A stretch of 64,000 nucleotides of DNA from Citrobacter amalonaticus (GTDB taxonomy: Bacteria; Pseudomonadota; Gammaproteobacteria; Enterobacterales; Enterobacteriaceae): the NCBI RefSeq assembly GCF_018252635.1, contig NZ_JAGTXM010000006.1:557845-621844 (forward strand), given 5' to 3'. Within the stretch, counting starts at the first letter, position 1; the number at the start of each line of letters is the position of its first letter. Under the pieces are notes generated by a model. That model made no database searches. It saw only the letters and a list, made by a program, of their open reading frames with translations, and was not told where the DNA came from. Made by a program: the position numbers and the translations under genes. Positions 10,794 through 19,761 of this stretch are shown piece by piece.

Positions 10794-12615
10794 GGGCAAA
10801 CTCCTTATGCCAGGAGAGAATGAGACCCGTAGCAACCGCGTTTCGTGGACCTTCGGTACCGCGAATATTTCCACGTCCGGCAACCAGGCGATAATGCGCC
10901 AGGGCGTCCGTCACCAGTTGCGGCACTTCAAAGTCCAGCGAGGAACCGCCCACCAGAACGACAAACGGAATATCGCGGATATTGCCTGTCGGGCTGACCT
11001 GTCGCAGTGCGCGCAGGGCGTTGGTGACAAATACGCGCTCTTTGGCGCTGCGGCGAATGGCGCGAACTTTCTCCAGCGCGAGATCGCCGGGCAGGGGCAC
11101 CAGTTCATCCGGCTTGACCACGCAGACGCGGGCAAACACCGCAGGGGGAAGCGGTGTCGGAAAGAACTGCACGCTGCCGTCTTCGTGGCGCAGATGGAAC
11201 AGGCTTTCGACCTTGGCTAACGGATACTTTTTGATCTCTTCTGCCAGATAGCGGTCATCAAGTCCCAGTTCCCGGGCGATGATCATGGTAACCATGTCAC
11301 CAGCCCCGGCGAGGTGGGTGGCGATAATTTCGCCTTTAGGATTAATAATGGAGGCGTCGGTCGAGCCAGCGCCTAAGTCCAGAATTGCCAACGGACGCGT
11401 GGTACCGGGCGTGGTGAGCGCGCCCAGAATCGCCGCTTCGGCTTCCGCGCCGCCAACCTGCACGTCCACGTTTAGCTTTTCTTTGATTTCGCTGGCGATC
11501 ATCGCCATCTGCAGACGGTCTGATTTCACCATTGAGGCGATACCGACGGCCTGTTCCAGAGAAAACTCACCGGCCAGTCCGCCGGTAACGCTGACCGGAA
11601 CGGAGGTGTCGACAGCCAGCAAATCCTGGATGAAAATTTCGTTGCTTGGCTTGTTGGTCAGTTCCGCCATCGTCTGGCGCACGTGTTCCAGCATGCCACC
11701 AATATTGGTGCCAGCTTCACCGGTAACGTTGTCCAGTTTCGGGCATTCGCCGACCGCTTTCATAATGGCGTCGGCACCTGCAGCGACATCAACGCGTAGC
11801 GTACGTCCCTGTGACTGCAGTTCAATGTTTCCGGCAGGAATGGCGCGTGCTTTAACATCTCCCGACGGGGTTTTCACCACCACGGCGGAACGGTTGCCAA
11901 TCAGCGCTCGCGCCATCGGGACAATGTTTTTAGTCTCGTCCGCATTGAGGTTAAACACCGTTGCGATGCCATAAGGGTTTGACAGCGTTTCGATGACTTT
12001 ACCAGGCACGGCGACCTCAATGGCGGCCAGCATTCCCAACGGTATACGGTCGATGTACAGCACTTCATCAACGATGGGCAGCGGTTTATCCAGTCGGTTA
12101 CTGACCAGAACGCCATCGTCCTGTTGCAAAATGACACCGGTTAACTGGTAACCGGCACGGACAGAGGCATTAATCATAGTGGCGACATCAGCGAAATCGA
12201 AGGCAGATGACACCACCAGAATTAACGGAGTATCCGCCGGTCGGGTAAGTAACTCTTCCGGCGTGATAGTGATCCCCACACCCAGACCGACACCGCCCGG
12301 TGTTTTCGGATTATGGCCGATCATGGTGGATTCGGTGATGATAGTTTCCGTGATGGTTTCCATCGCGACATCACCAATCACCGGAGTGGCTTCGTTGATA
12401 CGGATAAGTGAGATATCGCTGACATTGATGCCTGCATTGTTGGCCGCAAGCGTGAGCGCCTCCTGAATCCCAAACACATTACGCAATGTGCCTTTTATTC
12501 CGGTGGTTTCCGCCAGTGCGCTACCGGTAATGGTGAGCGCACCCGTGCCATCCAGCGTCGCCAGCGCGACTTCTGTGGATGAGTTGCCGATATCAATGCC
12601 AGCTATATATCTCAT
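10783..12615 (-). CDS. pduG: PduG, diol dehydratase reactivase large subunit
   Basis: PduG is the ATPase subunit of the diol dehydratase reactivase. It has an actin/Hsp70-like fold: an N-terminal phosphate-binding motif GIDIGNSSTEVALA (5-18) and a second one, LDLGAGSTDASI, in the C-terminal half. The 610-residue length is normal for the family. It begins 9 bp after the pduE stop and overlaps pduH. The unusually long intact frame with family motifs at both ends indicates a functional gene. Confidence 0.97.
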   Translation of the reverse strand: MRYIAGIDIGNSSTEVALATLDGTGALTITGSALAETTGIKGTLRNVFGIQEALTLAANNAGINVSDISLIRINEATPVIGDVAMETITETIITESTMIGHNPKTPGGVGLGVGITITPEELLTRPADTPLILVVSSAFDFADVATMINASVRAGYQLTGVILQQDDGVLVSNRLDKPLPIVDEVLYIDRIPLGMLAAIEVAVPGKVIETLSNPYGIATVFNLNADETKNIVPMARALIGNRSAVVVKTPSGDVKARAIPAGNIELQSQGRTLRVDVAAGADAIMKAVGECPKLDNVTGEAGTNIGGMLEHVRQTMAELTNKPSNEIFIQDLLAVDTSVPVSVTGGLAGEFSLEQAVGIASMVKSDRLQMAMIASEIKEKLNVDVQVGGAEAEAAILGALTTPGTTRPLAILDLGAGSTDASIINPKGEIIATHLAGAGDMVTMIIARELGLDDRYLAEEIKKYPLAKVESLFHLRHEDGSVQFFPTPLPPAVFARVCVVKPDELVPLPGDLALEKVRAIRRSAKERVFVTNALRALRQVSPTGNIRDIPFVVLVGGSSLDFEVPQLVTDALAHYRLVAGRGNIRGTEGPRNAVATGLILSWHKEFAHGQ

Positions 12616-12624
12616 GACCTTTCC

Positions 12625-13146
12625 TTAGTCGTCGCCTTTCAGTTTTTTACGCTCGACGTACAACACCGCAGCTTCACGAACAAACGCGGCGCAGATTTTG
12701 GCCTGATAGCGGTTTTCAAGATCGTCCGCAATCGCGAGCAGTTCTTCTTTCGTTGAACGGTAAGGACGCAGGGCGTTATAGATCTCAAGAATGCGATCGT
12801 CCGGTACCGCCGTCAGTTCTGCGGCACGCTCAAAGTTCATCGCCAGGCGATCGCGTCCGGCATCTTTGGCGATAGCCGCCTGAATGCGCAGCGTTTCCGG
12901 CGTGATACGCATATCCTGCGCGGTCACTTTGTTGCTCAGAACGTTTTCGAGGGTGAACTCATCCAGCGTTTTGTTAGTGGCCGTTTTGACCCACTCTGGG
13001 TGCTTACTGGCGAGCGGATAGTCGGTCACTTTTGCGGTCTGGGTCGTAGTGCTCGAAGCGGCTGCAGGGGCAGATGTGTCGCCCTGCAGGCTGTTCATGC
13101 GGCTCAACACATCCCGTACCATCGATTCAATTGCATCGGTATTCAT
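12625..13146 (-). CDS. pduE: PduE, diol dehydratase small subunit
   Basis: This is the gamma subunit of the B12-dependent propanediol dehydratase. The 173-residue product starts with an amphipathic helix (MNTDAIESMVRDVLSRMN), a short Ala/Ser/Thr-rich linker, then the small-subunit core DYPLASKHPEWVKT and beyond, with RAAELTAVPDDRILEIYNALRP. The helix resembles the encapsulation sequence of PduD. It lies 13 bp after pduD. Confidence 0.97.
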   Translation of the reverse strand: MNTDAIESMVRDVLSRMNSLQGDTSAPAAASSTTTQTAKVTDYPLASKHPEWVKTATNKTLDEFTLENVLSNKVTAQDMRITPETLRIQAAIAKDAGRDRLAMNFERAAELTAVPDDRILEIYNALRPYRSTKEELLAIADDLENRYQAKICAAFVREAAVLYVERKKLKGDD

Positions 13147-13159
13147 AAAGGGATCCTTA

Positions 13160-13828
13160 TTAAAGCGCCACGCGCAGTTCCTGCGGGTTTTTGCCCGTCA
13201 CGACGTACTTCGTCTCTTTGATGTGCAAGATGGCGGATTTAGCCTGATATTTCGGGCGTGCCATCTGATCGTTCAGCGTCGGAACCGGCTGCGGTGACTC
13301 ACGCTTGGCATAACGTGCCGCGTTTTTGCCAATCTGACGATAGGTTTCCAGCGTCAGCAGCGGGGCCTGCGGGAACAGCTCCAGGTTCGACAGCGGCGGC
13401 AATCCCTGTTGGTGGATAACCGTCGTGCCTTTTGACTGAATGCCGATAGAGATACCGGAGCCGCTCAGACGGTTCCCCTCAACGGCAACGAAGGCTACGT
13501 CGGACGATTTAAAGCAGCGAATCACACGCGCTTTGATGCCTTCTTCTTCAATCCCGGCTATCACTTCACGCAAAATGTTCTTATGCGGTAAACCGACAAT
13601 GTTCACGGTCTGAGAAAGGCCAAACGCCGGACCGACAGCAATGATCACTTCATCCTGTTGCGTGCCCTGTTTCGCCTCGCCAATTTCCGTCAGAAAACTG
13701 TCGCCGGCCGGTGCAGCCGGCGCGGATGACGTACCCGGTGCGCGAAACGAGACGGGCTTATCGCTGGTCTGCATTTCGGACAGCACGTCTTCAATAATCT
13801 GGCGCAGCAATTTTTCATTAATTTCCAT
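13160..13828 (-). CDS. pduD: PduD, diol dehydratase medium subunit
   Basis: This is the beta subunit of the propanediol dehydratase and contributes the dimethylbenzimidazole-side wall of the B12 site. The 222-residue product opens with the encapsulation helix [19 protein letters not shown] (1-19), which family work shows carries the whole enzyme into the compartment. A linker rich in Ala and Pro follows, then the core with [19 protein letters not shown] and [11 protein letters not shown]. It is 10 bp after pduC. Confidence 0.97.
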   Translation of the reverse strand: MEINEKLLRQIIEDVLSEMQTSDKPVSFRAPGTSSAPAAPAGDSFLTEIGEAKQGTQQDEVIIAVGPAFGLSQTVNIVGLPHKNILREVIAGIEEEGIKARVIRCFKSSDVAFVAVEGNRLSGSGISIGIQSKGTTVIHQQGLPPLSNLELFPQAPLLTLETYRQIGKNAARYAKRESPQPVPTLNDQMARPKYQAKSAILHIKETKYVVTGKNPQELRVAL

Positions 13829-13838
13829 TGTTCACCCC

Positions 13839-15503
13839 TTAGCCAAGCTCGTTGGGATCAAGTGCGCCAGGGATGTTTTTAATTTCTTCCCAGCGTTCGC
13901 CTTGCAGCCGATAACCTGTTGCCGGACCGGCATAATCGTTGACGTCATTGACGGCAGAGAGCACTTGTCCATCGCCGACGATGATGGCAGAGGTATGCAG
14001 ATAGTCCCCGGTTAACTTGGCTTTCTGGATGTTGAGCATGTCCTGCGCGACATCGGTAAAGCCGCCCTGAGCCAGCGCTTTCACCACTTCCAGACCGTTG
14101 CGGTTCTTGTTGATGATTTCCTGTGCAAACTTGATGTCCTCAACGATGTTACGTTCAGGCATATCTTTCGAACCGTGTGCGTAGGTTGCGGCTTCGACTT
14201 CTTCATCCGTAATTGGCGGCAGACCCATACCGGCAAAAACCGCCTGCAGAGCGCGGGCTGCTTTGTTACGAATGGCGATAACGTCCTCTTCACGCACCGG
14301 ACGCAGACCACCGTCCACTTTCAGGTCGCGCTGAATAACGTTGTAGTCATCGAAGTCTTCCGCATCTTCGTTGGAGCCGGCGAACATGTTGTCGTAGTTC
14401 GGCACGGCGGAATAACCGGAAGAGATAAAGTCGGTGCCCGGCAGGAACTGCATCAGCAGACGTGCGGTACGACGCATATCGGAGTGGGTGAAGGTCTGGT
14501 CGTTACTGGAGGCGCATTCCAGATCCAGTGATGAACAGATCAGGTTTTCTGCCAGTACCGCTCGGATCCCCGATGGAACCGCAGACGGAACGCCGATGCA
14601 GCTCACCGAGCCGTTTTGCAGACCCTGTACACCCGCCGCTTTGGTGATGTAAATGCAGCGTGCTTCCAGATACAACATGGATTTGCCTTCGGCATAACCC
14701 ATCTGTACTTCGGAACCTGAACCGGAGGTGAAGCGCATTTTCAAACCACGGGAGGCGTAAGAAGAGGCGAGGAAACCTTTTGACCACGGCGTATCATCAC
14801 CGTCGGTAAAGACCGGTTCGGTACCGTATACGGAGATGGTTTCGGCATAGCAGGTATGACCCAGCATGCCGAGTTTCAGTTCGGTGGCTTCTTCCAGCGA
14901 GCATTGCGTCAATACGCCCGGACGACCCACCTGGGAACCGACCAACAGAGCAATAGCGTTGAACGGGGCATAACGCGCCACGGCCACGGTAGTTTCTTGC
15001 TCATCAAACCCACGCCATGCGCCTTCAGCGGCGTCGGCAGCAATCTGCACCGGGTTATCTTTGACGTTGGTGACGTGGGCCTGTTGAGATGGCGTACGAC
15101 GTGCGCGCATCTTTTGCATCGCCATCATCATCTCAACCACGTTCATGTGCGACACCACTTCGACAATTTTTGCCGGGGTCATCGCCGTTGTCAGTGGCAC
15201 GATGTCACGACGCTTCACGTTAGGATCGCACAGCATGTTGGCGAGCTTAACGGAGTCCATCGCCATCACTTCCTCTGCACGCGCCAGGTTGATGCCGTAG
15301 CGGGCAATGAAGTGGTCAATCAGGTCAAACTGGCTGACCGATTTGCCATCGAGTTCGGTGACGGCGCCGTTAACAATTTTAATCGACGGTTTAGGATCGT
15401 TCGGGCTTTCCATCGCAATGAAGCCTTCTTCGATCCATTCCTTAACGAATCCGTCCTGATTGACAGGGCGTTTCGCCAGTGCTTCAAATCTTTTCGATCT
15501 CAT
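13839..15503 (-). CDS. pduC: PduC, diol dehydratase large catalytic subunit
   Basis: This is the TIM-barrel alpha subunit that binds adenosylcobalamin and 1,2-propanediol and performs the radical dehydration to propionaldehyde. The 554-residue product has the standard length and start (MRSKRFEALAKRPVNQDGF). Conserved stretches include RARRTPSQQAHVTN, GSQVGRPGVLTQCSLEEATELKLGM and SSYASRGLKMRFTSGSGSEV, which carry the substrate and potassium site residues in the family. A plus-strand frame over 14856-15509 is its shadow. It is 18 bp after pduB. Confidence 0.98.
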   Translation of the reverse strand: MRSKRFEALAKRPVNQDGFVKEWIEEGFIAMESPNDPKPSIKIVNGAVTELDGKSVSQFDLIDHFIARYGINLARAEEVMAMDSVKLANMLCDPNVKRRDIVPLTTAMTPAKIVEVVSHMNVVEMMMAMQKMRARRTPSQQAHVTNVKDNPVQIAADAAEGAWRGFDEQETTVAVARYAPFNAIALLVGSQVGRPGVLTQCSLEEATELKLGMLGHTCYAETISVYGTEPVFTDGDDTPWSKGFLASSYASRGLKMRFTSGSGSEVQMGYAEGKSMLYLEARCIYITKAAGVQGLQNGSVSCIGVPSAVPSGIRAVLAENLICSSLDLECASSNDQTFTHSDMRRTARLLMQFLPGTDFISSGYSAVPNYDNMFAGSNEDAEDFDDYNVIQRDLKVDGGLRPVREEDVIAIRNKAARALQAVFAGMGLPPITDEEVEAATYAHGSKDMPERNIVEDIKFAQEIINKNRNGLEVVKALAQGGFTDVAQDMLNIQKAKLTGDYLHTSAIIVGDGQVLSAVNDVNDYAGPATGYRLQGERWEEIKNIPGALDPNELG

Positions 15504-15521
15504 GAATGAGCCTCACGGATA

Positions 15522-16334
15522 TCAGATGTATGACGGGCGATCGTTTTTCGGTTCTGAACCGAGGGTCGCAAGGACGGTTTTACCGATTTCTCGTGCTGAG
15601 ATAACCGCCTGACGTACTGCGCCAGAATCGCCGGAGATCACCAGGATCGCTTCGTTACTGAAGCTGGTGCCATGCGCCGGAGAGCTGTAAGCCACGACTT
15701 CAACGTTCGCGGCTTTCAGGGCGGTATCCGCCATCAGCACACCAACGGAAGCCGGAGCACCCACAATCACACCGCAGGCACGGCCAACTGGCGCGCCAAA
15801 CGCTTTTTCCAGCGCATAACTGGCGCGCGCGGTGTACTGCAGTTCGATGTGTCCGGCTTCGTTGCCATAAACATCACCGAAGGTACGGTCGAGTTCTTTC
15901 AGCGCCACTTCAATTCCGCGCTTCACATCGGAAACATCGTTACCGCCGATAATGATGAGCGAACCGTGACCCGCGCCGCCTTTGGTATCGCGAGGGAGTT
16001 CAATGCTTACTACTTCGGTATTCGTGGCTTTGACCGCTTCGTCAGCCGCCATAATGTGCGGACCCGCGCCGGTACGCGCGCCCAGGATGCCGATGGAGCG
16101 ATAGCGCTTCTCAAGCTTCATTGCTTCCAACAAGGCACTGTCTACGTTTGCAATCACCAGACCTACGGTGTCGCCAATCGCGGTGCCAACAAATTCCGTT
16201 AAACTGCAGCTCTTCTCTGCCATAGCCGTCTCTCGTTTTGGATGGGTTTTATCAGGGATACCCGCTTGATCAGGCGTTGCCACACGGGCAATGACCTGCG
16301 CCATGATCTGTTCAACCAGTTCATTGCTGCTCAT
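15522..16334 (-). CDS. pduB: PduB / PduB', tandem-BMC shell protein
   Basis: PduB is a trimeric double-BMC shell protein that allows small metabolites through subunit channels. In related bacteria the gene makes two products. Full-length PduB (270 residues) starts at 16334, overlapping pduA by 4 bp. PduB' starts at an internal ATG (residue 38, position 16223) with a GAGA-type ribosome-binding sequence upstream, and both starts are present here. The extra N-terminus ([20 protein letters not shown]) is amphipathic and in Salmonella anchors the enzyme core to the shell. The two BMC domains span about 45-150 and 155-265. Confidence 0.97.
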   Translation of the reverse strand: MSSNELVEQIMAQVIARVATPDQAGIPDKTHPKRETAMAEKSCSLTEFVGTAIGDTVGLVIANVDSALLEAMKLEKRYRSIGILGARTGAGPHIMAADEAVKATNTEVVSIELPRDTKGGAGHGSLIIIGGNDVSDVKRGIEVALKELDRTFGDVYGNEAGHIELQYTARASYALEKAFGAPVGRACGVIVGAPASVGVLMADTALKAANVEVVAYSSPAHGTSFSNEAILVISGDSGAVRQAVISAREIGKTVLATLGSEPKNDRPSYI

Positions 16335-16615
16335 GGGTTAATTCCCTTCGGTAAGATTTTTTCTACATCGGTATGAGGGCGTGGAATGACGTGTACGGCT
16401 TTCACTTCTCCCACGTTGCGCGCAGCGGCAGCACCGGCATCGGTCGCCGCTTTTACGGCACCGACATCACCGCGAACGATGACGGTTACCAGCCCTGAGC
16501 CAATTTTTTCGTAGCCGACCAACATGACATTGGCTGACTTCACCATTGCATCTGCGGCCTCTATGGCTGCAGTTAAGCCTTTGGTTTCTACCATTCCTAA
16601 TGCTTCTTGTTGCAT
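16331..16615 (-). CDS. pduA: PduA, major BMC shell protein
   Basis: PduA is the hexameric shell protein whose central pore is thought to admit propanediol and hold back propionaldehyde. The 94-residue product begins [24 protein letters not shown], carries the conserved edge lysine in [19 protein letters not shown], and the [12 protein letters not shown]-terminus. It is nearly identical in pattern to PduJ but has the slightly longer tail of PduA. It is the first gene of the operon and lies opposite pduF across a 522-bp control region. Confidence 0.98.
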   Translation of the reverse strand: MQQEALGMVETKGLTAAIEAADAMVKSANVMLVGYEKIGSGLVTVIVRGDVGAVKAATDAGAAAARNVGEVKAVHVIPRPHTDVEKILPKGINP

Positions 16616-17137
16616 AAAGACCTCGCCTGGGTTGTCCCGATATTCATGACTATAAAAAGAAGCGAGGAAAAAGAATGGCTGACTTGAATGTCTGGGTGAA
16701 AAATTAGTGGGCTGTGAATGTGATAAATTTGCCGTAATGTATTTTAAGGCATTGTTTTTATGGCATTTGTTAATTTTTACTAATGTGATATTTTGGTTTT
16801 TGCTATTCCATATTTACATTTTAGAGGGTGACGTGATTAATTTAATCTGCTATGCGGAAATACCAATTTGTGACATTGCTTGAAAAAGGGAAATCTTCAA
16901 ATAACCAATTTTTGCTATCAAGAATCGTCCTGGTTAATTACATCCAGGCACTCTACACGCTGTCTTTGAATAAATTGGTGGCAAGAAATTGCTATAACAA
17001 CACGATTTTTCCAGGTCTCCGAATGCTCAGTTTGCCAACAATTTTCAGTGACCTCTTCCTATAGTAGGAGTCGTTGTACTCTACGGCCAGCAAGGGTCCG
17101 CTGGTAAGGACACGAACGCTTCTAAGAAGGTGTCACA
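16616..17137. promoter_or_regulatory. pduA-pduF divergent control region
   Basis: This 522-bp stretch is AT-rich in its middle (about 16680-16870) and holds no convincing gene. It must contain the promoters of the pdu operon (leftward) and pduF (rightward), which PocR activates with Crp or ArcA in Salmonella. I cannot place operators with confidence: several half-sites of the TGTGA type are present (near 16719 and 16784), but no full Crp palindrome. A purine-rich GAAGGTG ribosome-binding sequence precedes pduF at about 17126-17132. A 70-codon frame at 16852-17064 lacks any family features and I do not call it. Confidence 0.7.
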
Positions 17138-17947
17138 ATGAATGATTCACTGAAAGCGCAATGCATTGCCGAGTTTTTGGGGACCGGATTGTTTTTGTTT
17201 TTTGGTATCGGCTGTCTTAGCGCACTGAAAGTTGCAGGTGCCAGTCTGGGCCTCTGGGAAATTTGTATTATTTGGGGTCTGGGCATTTCTCTTGCGGTTT
17301 ATCTTACCGCGGGAATTTCCGGGGCGCACCTGAACCCGGCTATCACGGTCGCACTCTGGCTCTTTGCCTGCTTCCCGGGACGCAAAGTTTTGCCTTATAC
17401 CATCGCGCAGGTTGCGGGGGCGTTTGGCGGTGCGGTGCTGGCCTACCTGCTTTACGGCAATTTATTCACCGAGTATGAAACTGCCCACAGCATGGTTCGC
17501 GGTAGTGCCGATAGCCTCTATCTGGCCAGTATTTTCAGTACGTACCCGGCAGCCGCGCTGAGCGTGTGGCAAGCAGCAGGGGTTGAAATCATTATCACCT
17601 CTATCCTGATGGGGCTGATTATGGCGCTGACCGATGATGGCAATGGTGTACCTAAAGGACCACTGGCGCCTCTGCTGATCGGTATTCTGGTGGCGGTGAT
17701 TGGTGCATCCACAGGCCCGTTGACGGGGTTTGCCATGAACCCGGCGCGTGATTTTGGTCCTAAACTGTTTGCCTGGATGGCAGGCTGGGGTGATATTGCG
17801 ATGACCGGTGGCCGTGATATTCCTTACTTTATTGTACCGATTATTGCGCCAGTGATTGGGGCATGCGCGGGAGCCGCTATCTACAAGTACCTCATCGGTA
17901 AAAATTTGCCCTGTAATGCCTGTAAAATTGAAGAGACGGACGCGTAA
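17138..17947 (+). CDS. pduF: PduF, propanediol diffusion facilitator
   Basis: PduF is an aquaglyceroporin-family inner-membrane channel that eases 1,2-propanediol entry. The 269-residue product has about six hydrophobic segments and both pore NPA motifs: GAHLNPAITV (63-71) and FAMNPARDFGPK (199-209). The Asp two residues after the second motif is the glycerol-facilitator signature, separating it from strict water channels. It is divergent from pdu and lies upstream of pocR, with a hairpin terminator between them, so pocR probably also has its own promoter. Confidence 0.96.
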   Translation: MNDSLKAQCIAEFLGTGLFLFFGIGCLSALKVAGASLGLWEICIIWGLGISLAVYLTAGISGAHLNPAITVALWLFACFPGRKVLPYTIAQVAGAFGGAVLAYLLYGNLFTEYETAHSMVRGSADSLYLASIFSTYPAAALSVWQAAGVEIIITSILMGLIMALTDDGNGVPKGPLAPLLIGILVAVIGASTGPLTGFAMNPARDFGPKLFAWMAGWGDIAMTGGRDIPYFIVPIIAPVIGACAGAAIYKYLIGKNLPCNACKIEETDA

Positions 17948-18015
17948 TTCTGACACGCGTGGCTAATATCACGTCTTTAATTTCTATTTCGTGATCTGCT
18001 TTCACGAACTGACTA

Positions 18016-18043
18016 AAAAGTCTCCCCAGCCGGGGAGACTTTT
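18016..18043 (+). terminator. Rho-independent terminator after pduF
   Basis: A perfect 12-bp stem (AAAAGTCTCCCC paired with GGGGAGACTTTT) with a 4-base AGCC loop ends in T residues. It lies 68 bp beyond the pduF stop and before pocR. The A and T flanks make it usable on both strands. Confidence 0.88.
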
Positions 18044-18155
18044 GTTATTGTCCCTTGTACTTTCTGTCATTTACATACAAGGATAGGGGATGATAAAAAG
18101 TAAATGTAAAATAAATGTTTTCATTATAACAATGGATTAACTGAGGGATTTTATC

Positions 18156-19073
18156 ATGATTTCTGCGAGTACCCTGAACTCAGAACTCATTAATAAAATC
18201 GCACAGGATTTTGCGCAAGCGACCAGCCTGGCTGTTGTGGTTGTCAATATTCACGGTGATGAGATATCTGAGCTGTTTAATTTCACGCCTTTTTGCCAAC
18301 TGATGCGTCAGCATCCGCAACACAGTACCCGGTGTCGTATGAGCGATCGCTGTGGGGGGCTGGAAGCGTCAAAATCGGATCAACCCTGTATCTATCGCTG
18401 TCATGCCGGGCTTACCGATTTCTCTATTCCTCTCGTGATCGCAGGCCATCTTGTTGGGTTCGTCTTGTGCGGCCAGGTGCGTTTACGTAACGATGATAGT
18501 GCCGATCTGCTCGATATCATGAAGGTTGACGATCGCTGGCAAGCCGATCCTGAACTGCTCAATGAGTTCAGTAATGTCCCGGAAATGGACTATTCACGCG
18601 TGATGGCCTCAGCGGATCTGCTCAAACTCATTGTTGAAAACTGCCTCAAAAAGCAACTCAATTTTGTGGTGATAAAAGATAGCTCGCAGCCTGCTGAGCC
18701 TGCGCGTCCGGCCCGGGCCGCTAGCCCTCATGACAGCAAAATGAAGAAGGCGTTACGCTATATTGACGCGCATCTGTCAGACGATCTCCGCCTTGAAGAT
18801 GTGGCATCACACGTCTATCTGAGCCCGTACTACTTCAGCAAGCTTTTCAAAAAATATCAGGGTATTGGTTTTAACGCGTGGGTTAATCAGCAGCGTATGG
18901 CCAGTGCCAGAGAACTGCTTTGTCACAGTGACTGGAGCATCGCCAGTATTGCCCGCAATTTAGGTTTTTCGCAAACCAGTTATTTTTGCAAAGTGTTCCG
19001 TCAGACTTATCAGGTTACGCCGCAGGCCTATCGGCAGAAAATAAATGAAAACTTGCCTGCTGAGTCGGCATGA
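18156..19073 (+). CDS. pocR: PocR, AraC-family activator of pdu and cob
   Basis: PocR senses 1,2-propanediol and activates both the pdu and cbi/cob operons. The 305-residue product has an N-terminal PocR sensory domain (about 10-170) with the cysteine-bearing CRMSDRCGG and DQPCIYRCHAGL segments. A Pro/Ala/Arg-rich linker follows (about 175-190). The C-terminal AraC-type double helix-turn-helix (about 195-300) contains HLSDDLRLEDVASHVYLSPYYFSKLFKK and the IARNLGFSQTSYFCKVFRQ second helix pair. Its place between the two operons it controls supports the call. Confidence 0.97.
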   Translation: MISASTLNSELINKIAQDFAQATSLAVVVVNIHGDEISELFNFTPFCQLMRQHPQHSTRCRMSDRCGGLEASKSDQPCIYRCHAGLTDFSIPLVIAGHLVGFVLCGQVRLRNDDSADLLDIMKVDDRWQADPELLNEFSNVPEMDYSRVMASADLLKLIVENCLKKQLNFVVIKDSSQPAEPARPARAASPHDSKMKKALRYIDAHLSDDLRLEDVASHVYLSPYYFSKLFKKYQGIGFNAWVNQQRMASARELLCHSDWSIASIARNLGFSQTSYFCKVFRQTYQVTPQAYRQKINENLPAESA

Positions 19074-19387
19074 ATAGCAATATTTTGCTATTGCCGATTT
19101 TTGATATCCCGGCGTAATCCGGTCATTTATAATGCTTAAGTGTATTTAGTAGAGCAATAAATTGTCATAGCGCAATAAAATATCGCTCTTTGCGGAATAA
19201 ACTTCACCAGTTTTTATTTCTGTGATGAGATACAGTGTCATTGTTAAGCGGTTTCATTATTCTCTTGCATGACATTTCATTTAGAATTGTTTTTTGCGGT
19301 ATTTTTTTTGATAAAAAATGCGCAACGAATAAGTAACGGAAAAGTATTGCTGTGATGAGGAGAATTCATTCTGCTCATCATTTAATT
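19074..19387 (+). promoter_or_regulatory. cbi operon promoter region
   Basis: This AT-rich, gene-free stretch lies between the pocR stop and the cobalamin riboswitch. By analogy with Salmonella it carries the PocR-activated promoter of the cbi-cob operon. I cannot identify individual PocR sites or a clear sigma70 promoter by eye. No ORF with family features is present. Confidence 0.55.
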
Positions 19388-19537
19388 CGACAGGTTTGAC
19401 ACAATTGTGTCTGGGAAGGGGGTGAAAATCCCCCGCAGCCCCCGCTGCTGTGATGCTGACAACCCCGTGAAGACCACTGATCGCAAGATTGGGAAGGACG
19501 GGCGAGGACGACGCTAAGCCAGAAGACCAGCCTGTCG
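19388..19537 (+). ncRNA. Cobalamin (B12) riboswitch aptamer
   Basis: This leader RNA binds adenosylcobalamin and represses cbi translation. The conserved B12-box-like AAGCCAGAAGACCAGCC lies at about 19516-19532, and the GGGAAGG and GGTGAAAATCCCCCGCAGCCCC core at about 19412-19442. The closing P1 helix is visible as CGACAGG (19388-19394) pairing with CCTGTCG (19531-19537). The element lies 225 bp before the cbiA start. The separation is partly due to an ERIC insertion, described below. Confidence 0.93.
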
Positions 19538-19599
19538 GATACTACCAACAACTTCGGTGGGAAGTGGGTTGCTATGATGTATACAGTCGGAAGACTGGG

Positions 19600-19723
19600 A
19601 TACCCGTCATACTTCACGCTGCAGGTGCGTTGGCTTTCCTCGCTCACCCAGTCACGTACTGATGTACGCTCCTGGGGAGCGCTGCGTCGCCGCCTTCCTG
19701 CAACTTGAATTATTTAGGGTATA
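19600..19723 (+). repeat. ERIC (enterobacterial repetitive intergenic consensus) element
   Basis: The 124-bp sequence matches the ERIC/IRU consensus over its full length as I remember it: ends TACCCGTCATACTT and TTATTTAGGGTATA, arms GCTGCAGGTGCGTTGG and GCCGCCTTCCTGCAA, and the central palindrome CACCCAGTCACGTACTG-ATGTACGCTCCTGGGG at about 19646-19676. ERICs are non-coding, palindromic, transcribed elements that fold into strong hairpins. This one lies inside the cbi mRNA leader between the riboswitch aptamer and the cbiA start. Confidence 0.9.
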
Positions 19724-19740
19724 TGCATCTGAACCCTACC

Positions 19741-19760
19741 ACCCTGAACAGGATCAGGGT
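19741..19760 (+). promoter_or_regulatory. cbiA ribosome-binding-site hairpin
   Basis: ACCCTGA (19741-19747) pairs perfectly with TCAGGGT (19754-19760), leaving the loop ACAGGA, which contains the AGGA ribosome-binding sequence. The ATG follows one base later. In Salmonella, adenosylcobalamin binding to the riboswitch stabilises a hairpin that hides the cbiA start region; this stem is the natural candidate here. The link to the aptamer is inference. Confidence 0.72.
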
Positions 19761-19761
19761 C

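Noticed and set aside
14856-15509. 217-codon plus-strand frame
   Set aside because: It lies entirely opposite pduC, is His/Arg-rich with no family pattern, and has no ribosome-binding sequence; typical antisense shadow of a GC-rich gene.
16852-17064. 70-codon plus-strand frame in the pduA-pduF gap
   Set aside because: It lies in an AT-rich control region, has no recognisable domain and no good ribosome-binding sequence.
19378-19647. 89-codon minus-strand frame
   Set aside because: It is antisense to the riboswitch and the ERIC; cysteine- and proline-rich translation of structured RNA sequence, not a gene.
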